Below, in pieces: positions 1-5,569 of a stretch of DNA of 8,560 bases; positions within the stretch are counted from its first letter, which is position 1, and the number at the start of each line of letters is the position of its first letter. The notes below the pieces were generated by a model, which saw nothing but the letters and a program-made list of their open reading frames with translations, did not search any database and had not been told where the DNA came from. This DNA is from an uncultured Clostridia bacterium (lineage in GTDB: Bacteria > Bacillota > Clostridia > TANB77 > CAG-508), in the NCBI GenBank assembly GCA_947626705.1, contig CANQTJ010000067.1, positions 1 to 8,560 of the forward strand, read 5' to 3'. The position numbers and the translations under genes are program-made.

Positions 1-650
1 TTATTATTTATTAAATTTCTAATTGCTGTACTACTAGCAAAACTTTTAGAAAATTCAGTGCTACTGTGTTCAGTTTTAAATCTTTCAATACAAATTGGCG
101 TAATAGAACTCTTATATTTTTTAAGGGCTTTTAAATATTCTATGGCTAAAATATTATTAGGACAATTTAAGATATTAGAAAAGGTAGTATCTTTACAATA
201 TAAGGATAAAGCATTTTCACGAGCTTTTGGAAACGATAATCCCTTTTTTAATTCTTGAGAAAGTAAGAGTTTATAATTATCAGGCTCAATATATAAAACA
301 TCTGCAATTTTATCTAAAATTTTTATATCAGGACATTCACTACCAAAAGACAAATAATTAACAATTCCCAAAGAATTTAAAATTTTTATAGAACCATCAG
401 CGAAATTTTCTGCACTTGATATAGCATAAAGAGTAGGTAATTCGATTACTAAATCTATACCATTTGAAAGTGCAATTTTAGTTTTTTCCCATTTATCTAT
501 TATAGATGTAGAGCCACGTTGAGTAAAATTTCCACTCATAATAGCTATAGTATAATCATAGTTAGTTATTTTTTTGGATTTTTCTAAATGATAAAAATGC
601 CCATTATGAAATGGGTTATATTCTGCTATTATCCCTAAAATTTTACTCAT
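1..650 (-). CDS. tmcAL: tRNA(Met) cytidine acetate ligase TmcAL (YlbM family), N-terminal part, runs off the window
   Basis: The minus strand from the ATG at 650-648 reads open to the window edge, giving 216 residues of a family that is about 400 residues long. The first residues read GIIAEYNPFHNGH, with the nucleotidyltransferase HxGH motif at 15-18. Further family landmarks are SGNFTQRG (39-46), KWEKTK (from 53), VIELP (68-72), FGSE (102-105), PNNIL (164-168) and SSTAIRN (206-212), which corresponds to the SATSIRK motif of the Bacillus protein. From family knowledge, TmcAL uses ATP to activate acetate and makes N4-acetylcytidine at the wobble position of elongator tRNA-Met, acting in the cytoplasm. 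The start is supported by the Shine-Dalgarno AAGGTGA (complement of 655-661). It is divergent from rnhA. No in-frame CGG codon occurs in this part. The C-terminal half lies outside the window. Confidence 0.93.
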   Translation of the reverse strand, partial: MSKILGIIAEYNPFHNGHFYHLEKSKKITNYDYTIAIMSGNFTQRGSTSIIDKWEKTKIALSNGIDLVIELPTLYAISSAENFADGSIKILNSLGIVNYLSFGSECPDIKILDKIADVLYIEPDNYKLLLSQELKKGLSFPKARENALSLYCKDTTFSNILNCPNNILAIEYLKALKKYKSSITPICIERFKTEHSSTEFSKSFASSTAIRNLINN

Positions 651-735
651 AAAATCACCTTCTTTAAAAATTTAAGTTTATTTTATATTAGTAACTTTTT
701 TTCATAAATTAAAAAACTGAAAAAAAGTTAAACTC

Positions 736-764
736 TTGTCAAATTTTTTTAATATTGATATAAT
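736..764 (+). promoter_or_regulatory. sigma-A type promoter upstream of rnhA
   Basis: TTGTCA at 736-741 and a perfect TATAAT at 759-764 are separated by 17 bases. Transcription would begin near 771, leaving a leader of about 110 bases before rnhA. The -35 lies in TTGTCAAA, whose complement holds a TTGACA pointing toward tmcAL, but I see no good -10 at the right distance for the minus strand. Confidence 0.8.
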
Positions 765-794
765 ATCATAAATTATATAAAAATACAAGGAAAG

Positions 795-850
795 GTGTTT
801 TGGTTTCGGTAATGTCCGCTTTTGTTCTAGTATACATTTTTAAAAATTAA
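795..850 (+). other. possible leader mini-ORFs in the rnhA 5' leader
   Basis: The purine run AGGAAAGG (788-795) is the only Shine-Dalgarno-like element in the leader. It could serve a GTG start at 795, giving the six-codon frame GTG TTT TGG TTT CGG TAA (795-812). It could also serve a TTG start at 800, giving a 16-residue hydrophobic peptide MVSVMSAFVLVYIFKN that ends at 850. The GTG frame contains a U-CGG-U site followed at once by a stop. A +1 shift there would carry the frame on to a TAA at 841-843. Coding status is unproven. Confidence 0.25.
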
Positions 851-874
851 TATAATAAAAAAGCGAAACTAAAA
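798..874 (+). promoter_or_regulatory. long imperfect hairpin in the rnhA leader
   Basis: TTTTGGTTT (798-806) pairs with AAACTAAAA (866-874), nine pairs with one G-U. CGCTTTT (817-823) pairs with AAAAGCG (859-865), seven pairs. Only a ten-base bulge (807-816) on the 5' side separates the two helices. The structure ends six bases before the first rnhA ATG, so it would occupy the region a ribosome must bind. I read it as a candidate translational control element; the function is inferred. Confidence 0.45.
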
Positions 875-879
875 AAGTA

Positions 880-1320
880 ATGTTTATGGAAAAAGTAATT
901 ATATATACGGATGGTGCATGTTCAGGAAATCCCGGACCTGGAGGGTGGGGAGCAATATTAATGTATAAAGATACAAAAAAAGAAATATCTGGAGGATTAA
1001 AAGATACAACAAATAATATAATGGAGCTTACAGCTGCACTAGAAGCACTAAAATTGTTAAAATTTCCATGTGAAGTTGATTTATATAGTGATAGTAGCTA
1101 TTTAGTTAATGGATTTTCACAAGGTTGGATATATAATTGGAAGGAAAATAATTGGAGAACATCAAACAAAGAGCCTGTAAAGAACAAGGAAATTTGGGAA
1201 CAAATATATTCATTTACTCAGATACATAAGGTTAATTTTATAAAGGTCAAGGGGCATAGTGATAATGAATATAATAATAGATGTGATGAGTTAGCTAGAA
1301 ATGCTATAAAAACTTTATAA
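880..1320 (+). CDS. rnhA: ribonuclease HI
   Basis: This 146-residue protein is a full-length type 1 RNase H, the cytoplasmic endonuclease that cuts the RNA strand of RNA-DNA hybrids (R-loops, replication primers, misincorporated ribonucleotides). The signature YTDGACSGNPGPGGWG starts at residue 9. The catalytic carboxylates are D11, E49 (in NNIMELTAALEAL), D71 (in YSDSSY) and D136 (in NRCDELAR), with the active-site histidine H126 in VKGHSDN. No RNase H hybrid-binding domain is present. Two ATGs are possible, 880 and 886; the second, giving MEKVIIYTDG, fits the usual family N-terminus at least as well. Neither has a Shine-Dalgarno sequence, which is unusual here because nearly every other gene has a clear one. 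A structured leader lies directly upstream. No clear terminator follows. Confidence 0.95.
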   Translation: MFMEKVIIYTDGACSGNPGPGGWGAILMYKDTKKEISGGLKDTTNNIMELTAALEALKLLKFPCEVDLYSDSSYLVNGFSQGWIYNWKENNWRTSNKEPVKNKEIWEQIYSFTQIHKVNFIKVKGHSDNEYNNRCDELARNAIKTL

Positions 1321-1416
1321 TAAAAGTAGGCATTTTTGCAAAGATAGCTGTAATATAATGCTTTAAATATTTCTTTAGGATAATTAGTAATACTGTAACA
1401 TAAATGTAATATTATA

Positions 1417-1429
1417 ATTTCGACAAAAT
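1417..1429 (-). promoter_or_regulatory. Spo0A box
   Basis: Read on the minus strand this is ATTTTGTCGAAAT, which contains the extended 0A-box core TTTTGTCGAAA without mismatch. It ends three bases before the -35 of the next promoter (about -39 to -49 relative to the expected start), the position used for Spo0A activation in Bacillus. This places the downstream gene in the candidate Spo0A regulon. The match is seen; binding is inferred. Confidence 0.6.
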
Positions 1430-1431
1430 TC

Positions 1432-1460
1432 TTGAAATGCTATAAATTTTAATTTATAAT
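1432..1460 (+). promoter_or_regulatory. sigma-A type promoter of the 265-residue gene
   Basis: TTGAAA at 1432-1437 and TATAAT at 1455-1460 are spaced by 17 bases. The expected start near 1467 leaves a leader of about 45 bases. An alternative extended -10, TGCTATAAA (1438-1446), lies within the spacer. Confidence 0.7.
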
Positions 1461-1512
1461 AAAAATGTAGTAATGGATATAATAATAAAATGGTGTGGAG
1501 GATGTATGATTA

Positions 1513-2310
1513 ATGGATACATTTGCTAATTATATATTAAGTGAAAAAAATTTAGCATCAAAAATGGAAATAGTATACTATTTATCAAAAAGAGAAAAGA
1601 TTTTTTTTGATAAATCATCAATTTTAAAAACAGAATTGGCAAGATTATTTTTAAATTGTAATAAATTAGAATTAGATGAAAATATAGTATTAACAGCATG
1701 TCTATTATGTAATTGTAAAAAGATACAAAATTCAAAAAAGTTAGAAGATATACAATTATATGCTATTGAGAGTGCTAATTATTTAGAAAAACTAGGATTT
1801 GACAAGAGATTTTGTAAAATATGTGAAGAAGTTAATAGATATAGTAGAAGTAACCCAAGAGAAAAGGAAAGTGATGTTTTAGAGTTAGTAGAACAATTTG
1901 GCGGTATGATTTTGGATAGACCAGAAAGGATAGGACTTGAACCAGATGAGGCTTTAGTGTTATTAATACATAAAAATTTGAAAAATCAATATAACAGATA
2001 TATACATACATTTGCTCAATTTATAAATATGTTGGAAGAAATTGATATGGGAGAATTTGTTGAGGTTAAAGCACTTAAAAGATTAGTAAAAATGTTTAAT
2101 GAAACACCTGAATTAACACAGTTTATAAAAAAAGTAGTAAATAATTATGAACCACAAATAGATAAATTAATAAGTAAAAAATATGAAGAAATAAAAAATG
2201 AAATGTTTGAAGAAAAAGTATATAATAATAGACCTTTATTTACAGAAGAAACTACAAGAAAAATATTAAAAAATATAGAACAACAAACAAGCAAAAATAG
2301 TGCATCATAG
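1513..2310 (+). CDS. unrecognised 265-residue protein, possibly a degenerate HD-GYP-like domain
   Basis: I do not recognise the family with certainty. The protein is soluble, with no signal peptide or membrane segment, and is mostly helical and charged. Residues 61-70 (TACLLCNCKK) fall where HD-GYP proteins have the ALLHDIGK motif, and residues 122-151 (ending in LDRPERIGLEPDEALVLL) resemble the segment after the GYP motif, DAMTSDRPYRxxLSPEEAL. The HD metal ligands are replaced by Cys-Asn, so if the fold is right it is probably a non-catalytic sensor or scaffold. The C-terminal third (about 215-260) is lysine- and glutamate-rich, perhaps a coiled coil. GGAGG (1497-1501) lies 11 bases before the ATG, a rather long spacing. 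A perfect Spo0A box and a promoter precede it, which suggests a stationary-phase or sporulation role. It contains no CGG codon. Confidence 0.75.
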   Translation: MDTFANYILSEKNLASKMEIVYYLSKREKIFFDKSSILKTELARLFLNCNKLELDENIVLTACLLCNCKKIQNSKKLEDIQLYAIESANYLEKLGFDKRFCKICEEVNRYSRSNPREKESDVLELVEQFGGMILDRPERIGLEPDEALVLLIHKNLKNQYNRYIHTFAQFINMLEEIDMGEFVEVKALKRLVKMFNETPELTQFIKKVVNNYEPQIDKLISKKYEEIKNEMFEEKVYNNRPLFTEETTRKILKNIEQQTSKNSAS

Positions 2311-2389
2311 TTATATATTAAGTAACAAGCTGTAGCGTATTAAAAGTGTTAGGTAAAATAATATAAGAAATAAAGAAAGAGGAATAAAA

Positions 2390-3579
2390 ATGTACGAAGT
2401 ATTTGCAGATTTACATATACACATAGGAAGAACAGAAAGTGGAAAACCAGTAAAAATAACTGCTGCGAGAAGCCTTAATTTTGCAAATATTGCAAAAGAG
2501 TGTGAAGAAAGAAAAGGGATAAATATTTGTCGGAATTATAGATTGTGCATCACCTTATGTAATAGAAGATATAGAAAACTTTTTAAAAACTGGAGAGGCT
2601 TATGAGTTAGAAGATGGTGGAATAATATACAAAAATAAAGTATGTATTTTATTAGGAAGTGAAGTAGAAACTTCTGAAATAGGCAGAAATGGAAAATCGG
2701 GAGCGGCACATAATATATGCTTTTTTCCACATTTAAAAGATATAAAAGCATTTTCAAGTGAAATGAGCAAACATATAAAAAATATAACCTTAAGTACACA
2801 AAGGTCAGATATTTCAGGATATGAATTAATTGATATTGTTGAAAAATATAATGGGATTTTAATACCAGCACATATATTTACTCCTTTTAAAAGTTATTAT
2901 GGAAATTGTAATGATAGATTAAAAAATATTTTTAAAGAAAAATACGATAAAATATTTGCTGTTGAGTTAGGTTTGAGTTCAGACACATTTTTAGCAGATG
3001 AAATATCAGAATTAGAGAATAAAACTTTTGTAACTAATTCAGATGCACATTCTCTTCCTAAGATTGCAAGAGAGTATAACAAAATGCAAGTTGAAGATAT
3101 ATCATTTAAAGAAGTAGTAAAGGCCTTAAAAAATGAAGATGGAAGAAGAATAATAGCAAATTATGGTTTAGATCCAAAACTTGGTAAATACCATAGAACA
3201 TATTGTGATAATTGTAATAGTACAATAGAAACGAAAGAGCCAATAACAATATGTCCAAAGTGTAAAAGTGAAAAAGTAACATTTGGAGTTTTTGATAGAA
3301 TAGAACTAATAAAAGATAAAAATGAAACTAAAAGTCCTAAAAATAGACCACCATATATATATCAAGTTCCACTTGCCTTTATTCCAGGTGTTGGTGGTAA
3401 AACAATAGAAAAATTATTAGATACATTTGAAACAGAAATGAATATATTACATAAATTATCAAAAGATGATATAGAAGCGGTTGTTGGAGAAAAAGTTGCC
3501 AATGCTATTGAAAAAGCAAGAACAGGAAATGCTAAAGTGCAATCTGGTGGTGGAGGAAATTATCGGTAAAATAGTATAA
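2390..3579 (+). CDS. endonuclease Q family protein (PHP domain), needs +1 frameshifts at CGG codons
   Basis: The family repairs deaminated DNA: archaeal and some Bacillus members nick 5' of hypoxanthine, uracil, xanthine or abasic sites. The PHP metal motifs are DLHIH (H9, H11), GIIDC (D51), GSEVE (E91), H107, PAH (H161) and NSDAHS (D218, H220). A zinc finger has C272/C275 and C288/C291, and a helix-hairpin-helix IPGVGGKTIEKLL spans 332-343, followed by a glycine-rich tail. Numbers assume the shifted reading. The zero frame from the ATG (AAGAGGAA ahead of it) leaves the family after residue 46-47, at TGT CGG A (2528-2534), and stops at 2605. Removing one base gives an uninterrupted match. A second CGG (3564-3566) sits directly before the zero-frame stop at 3567-3569; a +1 shift there adds Gly-Lys-Ile-Val and ends at 3579 (395 residues). 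Without recoding the gene would be broken. Confidence 0.8.
2528..2534 (+). other. candidate +1 frameshift site 1, TGT CGG A
   Basis: The zero frame reads ATT TGT CGG AAT. The family needs GGA ATT ATA GAT (Gly-Ile-Ile-Asp) from 2532. Skipping C2531 gives Ile-Cys-Gly; omitting one T of 2526-2528 gives Ile-Val-Gly, which is closer to the usual family residue. The exact skipped base cannot be fixed from DNA. A purine run, AAAAGGGA, lies at 2512-2519. Confidence 0.65.
3561..3567 (+). other. candidate +1 frameshift site 3, TAT CGG T
   Basis: TAT CGG TAA ends the zero frame of the endonuclease Q gene. A +1 shift reads TAT then GGT AAA ATA GTA TAA, so Tyr-Gly-Lys-Ile-Val follows the glycine run. From memory, relatives end in a glycine run followed by Lys/Arg-Tyr-Gly, which favours the shift. 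GGAGG (3552-3556) lies seven bases upstream but belongs to the glycine codons. Confidence 0.45.
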
Positions 3580-3590
3580 AAATAAGTTCT

Positions 3591-3650
3591 AAAAATCTCT
3601 TTATCGAATACACATTATGTATAAATATGTTAATCGATAAGGAGATTTTT
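3591..3650 (+). promoter_or_regulatory. 17-bp hairpin covering the spoIIM ribosome-binding site
   Basis: AAAAATCTCTTTATCGA (3591-3607) pairs with TCGATAAGGAGATTTTT (3634-3650) over 17 pairs with one G-U. The loop carries a further five-pair hairpin (3608-3612 with 3618-3622). The right arm contains the whole Shine-Dalgarno AAGGAGA and abuts the ATG at 3651. Read-through RNA from upstream would hide the spoIIM start. The run of five U at the arm end also makes it a possible weak terminator. Confidence 0.6.
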
Positions 3651-4281
3651 ATGAATACAAAAAAACGATTAAATATTATTATTCAACATATAAAAAATAA
3701 TAGTAGAGAATATATTATAGTAACATTAATATTTGTAATAGGTATTTTTTTAGGAGTAATGTTTATAAATAATAGTAAAGATGCACAAATAATGGAAATA
3801 ACCTCATATTTAGATAATTTTATCCAAAAATTTAAAAGCATAGGAAATTTGGATTATATAACTTTACTAAGAACCTCAATATTACAAAATATAGTATTAG
3901 CAATCACATTATGGTTTTTTGGTACAACAGTAATTGGAATACCTATTGTATTTGGAATAATATTATATAGAGGATTTTGCTTAGGATATACAATTTCAAC
4001 AGTGATATCTATTATGGGAATAGGAAAAGGAATAATATTCATTTTTATATCTTTATTCTTACAAAATATAATTTTTATTCCAAGTATAATAGCCATTGGA
4101 GTAAGTCGGATTTAAATTATATAAATCAATAGTAAAAGATAGAAATAAAGATAATATTAAGGTAGAGGTTCTTAGACATACTATATTTTCAACTATTATG
4201 TTAGTATTATTATGCGTATCTTCGATAATAGAAATATTATTTTCTACAAATATTTTACAAAAATTTATAAAATATTTTTAA
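3651..4281 (+). CDS. spoIIM: stage II sporulation protein M, needs a +1 frameshift at CGG
   Basis: SpoIIM is a membrane protein that forms the SpoIIDMP peptidoglycan-hydrolase complex needed for septal thinning and engulfment during sporulation. The start at 3651 is chosen because AAGGAGA (3639-3645) sits at ideal spacing; an in-frame ATG at 3627 lacks one. The protein shows an N-terminal membrane segment (about 22-40), further hydrophobic segments, the family core ITLWFFGTTVIGIPIVFG, the RGFCLGYTIS motif and LFLQNIIFIPS. The zero frame stops early at 4113-4115, right after AGT CGG ATT. Skipping one base at 4106/4107 continues with Gly-Phe-Lys-Leu and a final hydrophobic helix (MLVLLCVSSIIEILF) that aligns with the end of Bacillus SpoIIM. 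The shifted product has 209 residues, close to the usual 210-215. The order endonuclease Q, spoIIM, xerD fits the spoIIM-xerD neighbourhood of Firmicutes. Confidence 0.85.
4104..4110 (+). other. candidate +1 frameshift site 2, AGT CGG A
   Basis: The zero frame reads GTA AGT CGG ATT TAA. Skipping one base gives GTA AGT GGA TTT AAA, and the frame then stays open to 4281 with the SpoIIM C-terminus. Skipping the T or the C yields the same protein (AGT and AGC are both Ser). GGAG at 4098-4101 lies five bases before CGG. The hexamer GTCGGA is shared with site 1. Confidence 0.7.
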
Positions 4282-4288
4282 AAATATC

Positions 4289-4317
4289 TTTACATTTTGT
4301 AAATATTTTGATATAAC
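4289..4317 (+). promoter_or_regulatory. putative xerD promoter
   Basis: TTTACA (4289-4294) and TATAAC (4312-4317) are 17 bases apart, starting just after the shifted spoIIM stop. The -35 is one half of an inverted repeat, TTTACA-TTT-TGTAAA (4289-4303). Confidence 0.45.
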
Positions 4318-4320
4318 ATA

Positions 4321-4335
4321 TACATAACTTATGTA
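4321..4335 (+). promoter_or_regulatory. perfect palindrome at the expected xerD transcription start
   Basis: TACATAA-C-TTATGTA is a perfect 7-1-7 inverted repeat located four bases after the -10, covering the predicted +1. Its position and symmetry fit a dimeric repressor operator; the regulator is unknown. Confidence 0.4.
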
Positions 4336-4368
4336 AATATAATATTTTGAATATAGGGGTAGGAAAAA

Positions 4369-5250
4369 ATGGAAAAACAATTAAAACTTTTTTTTGAATT
4401 TTTAGAAAGTGATAAGAAATTATCAGATAACACATTACAATCATACAAAAGAGATTTAAAACAATTTAGGAGATACATTGAAGGATGCAATGTATCATAT
4501 AATAAAGTAGATGAAGAAGTAATGCAAAACTACATAGAATATTTAGAAGAATTAGGAAAAAAATCTTCAACAATTTCGAGATGTATTGCATCAATTAGAT
4601 CTTTTTATCAATATGTATTGAAAAAAGGTAAAGTAAAAAAAGACCCAACAAAAAATATACAATCACCTAAAGTAGAAAAAAGGGTACCATGTGTTTTAAC
4701 TTCAAAAGAAGTAGAATTATTATTACAACAACCAAAAGATATTGATTTAAAAGGAATAAGAGATAAAGCTATGCTAGAGTTTGCGTATGCTACTGGTATG
4801 AGAGTTACAGAAATAATTTCTTTAGACATTGATGATATTAATTTTAAAGAAGGATATGTAAACTGTAGAAAAGCAAATAAACAAAGAACAATACCATTAG
4901 GAAAAATGTCATTAAAAGCATTGAAAGATTATACAGACCATGCAAGAGATATTTTACTAAAAAATGATGGTGAGAAAGCTTTATTTGTCAATATTAATGG
5001 TCAAAGATTAACAAGACAAGGTTTCTGGAAAATAATTAAATATTATAAAGAACAAGCTCATATAACAAAAGATATTACGCCACATGTTTTAAGACATTCT
5101 TTTGCAACTCATTTATTACAAAATGGAGCAGATTTAAAAGCTATACAAACAATGATGGGACATTCAGATATTTCTTCAACTCAGGTTTATATGCAATTTC
5201 AAGATGAAGGCTTAAAAGATGTTTATCAAAAAGCACATCCAAGAGCTTAA
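4369..5250 (+). CDS. xerD: site-specific tyrosine recombinase, XerD type
   Basis: This 293-residue protein is a full-length tyrosine recombinase. It has an N-terminal SAM-like core-binding domain (about 1-90, with LSDNTLQSYKRDL) and a C-terminal catalytic domain. The catalytic set is complete: R145 (ATGMR), K171 (in NKQRTIPLG), H239 and R242 (HVLRHSFATHLL), H265 (MGHSDISSTQVY) and the nucleophile Y274. Length and residue spacing match Xer recombinases, which resolve chromosome dimers at dif with FtsK. XerC and XerD are hard to separate by eye; I prefer XerD because of the spoIIM neighbour, an arrangement known in Bacillus. The ATG follows a modest Shine-Dalgarno, AGGGGTAGG (4354-4363 region). 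A strong terminator follows. It has no CGG codons. Confidence 0.92.
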   Translation: MEKQLKLFFEFLESDKKLSDNTLQSYKRDLKQFRRYIEGCNVSYNKVDEEVMQNYIEYLEELGKKSSTISRCIASIRSFYQYVLKKGKVKKDPTKNIQSPKVEKRVPCVLTSKEVELLLQQPKDIDLKGIRDKAMLEFAYATGMRVTEIISLDIDDINFKEGYVNCRKANKQRTIPLGKMSLKALKDYTDHARDILLKNDGEKALFVNINGQRLTRQGFWKIIKYYKEQAHITKDITPHVLRHSFATHLLQNGADLKAIQTMMGHSDISSTQVYMQFQDEGLKDVYQKAHPRA

Positions 5251-5258
5251 TATTATAG

Positions 5259-5290
5259 AAAAGTGAAAAATAAAATTTTCACTTTTTTTT
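5259..5290 (+). terminator. intrinsic terminator after xerD
   Basis: AAAAGTGAAAA (5259-5269) pairs perfectly with TTTTCACTTTT (5276-5286) around a six-base loop, and the T run continues to 5290. It lies eight bases after the xerD stop and separates that operon from groE. Confidence 0.85.
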
Positions 5291-5331
5291 ATATTATAGG
5301 AAAGTTTTTCTAATTTCTTATAATAAAAACA

Positions 5332-5362
5332 TTGCATTAAGTTAATTATATATTGCTATAAT
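5332..5362 (+). promoter_or_regulatory. possible upstream extended -10 promoter before groES
   Basis: TGCTATAAT (5354-5362) is a consensus extended -10. The best -35, TTGCAT (5332-5337), is 19 bases away, which is long. If used, it would add about 130 bases of leader ahead of the main groE promoter. Confidence 0.3.
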
Positions 5363-5449
5363 AGTTCGAAGTTCTAAAAGTTTTATAAAAGAATATAATA
5401 TATAGTCAAATATACAAAATAAACAATAAATGTGAATTCTATGTGAATT

Positions 5450-5476
5450 TTAGCAAACTCTATTGACATTTGCTAA
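5450..5476 (+). promoter_or_regulatory. second, degenerate CIRCE-like palindrome over the -35
   Basis: TTTTAGCAAA (5448-5457) and TTTGCTAAAA (5469-5478) are a perfect 10-base inverted repeat. The inner TTAGCA...TGCTAA spans exactly 27 bases, the length of a CIRCE (9-9-9), and shares its outer hexamers. It encloses the TTGACA and starts 43 bases before the main CIRCE, about four helical turns. Confidence 0.5.
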
Positions 5477-5489
5477 AAAATGTTATAAA
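5463..5489 (+). promoter_or_regulatory. groES-groEL promoter
   Basis: TTGACA (5463-5468) is followed by an extended -10, TG-T-TATAAA (5481-5489), with a short spacing of 15 bases that the TG motif may compensate. Transcription would start near 5496, inside the CIRCE. Confidence 0.65.
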
Positions 5490-5492
5490 TTA

Positions 5493-5519
5493 TTAGCAGT
5501 CATTCAAAAAGAGTGCTAA
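5493..5519 (+). promoter_or_regulatory. CIRCE element (HrcA operator)
   Basis: TTAGCAGTC, nine bases, GAGTGCTAA. The right arm is perfect and the left arm differs from the consensus TTAGCACTC at one base. It lies three bases after the -10 of groES, so HrcA bound here would block transcription until heat or misfolding stress lowers its activity. Confidence 0.93.
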
Positions 5520-5569
5520 TAATAAAATAAAAGATATTCTTAAATGGAAAGAATAAAGGAGGTAATATC

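Noticed and set aside
58..258. Plus-strand open frame of 66 codons
   Set aside because: It lies antisense to tmcAL, whose minus-strand frame is conserved. The frame has no ribosome-binding site or family resemblance.
671..743. Minus-strand promoter for tmcAL from the TTGACA complementary to 738-743
   Set aside because: No acceptable -10 lies 15-19 bases downstream on that strand; AT-rich alternatives are too weak to call.
2526..2533. prfB-type +1 slippage of the P-site tRNA
   Set aside because: There is no CUU UGA C, and re-pairing of the P-site tRNAs in the +1 frame (TGT to GTC, AGT to GTC, TAT to ATC) would be poor. Out-of-frame A-site binding fits better.
3600..3625. Sigma-E promoter in the loop before spoIIM (AATACACATT like CATACA)
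   Set aside because: The -10 match is partial and no -35 ATATT-like element is found at the right spacing, so it is not listed as a feature.
2531..4109. Reassignment of CGG to another amino acid (Trp or Gln, as in some Firmicutes)
   Set aside because: Any sense meaning of CGG in the zero frame leaves spoIIM stopped one codon later and the endonuclease Q gene out of frame. Reassignment alone cannot explain the breaks.
2390..4115. Treating endonuclease Q and spoIIM as simple pseudogenes
   Set aside because: Each is otherwise intact with conserved motifs after the break, and all breaks coincide with the only in-frame CGG codons.
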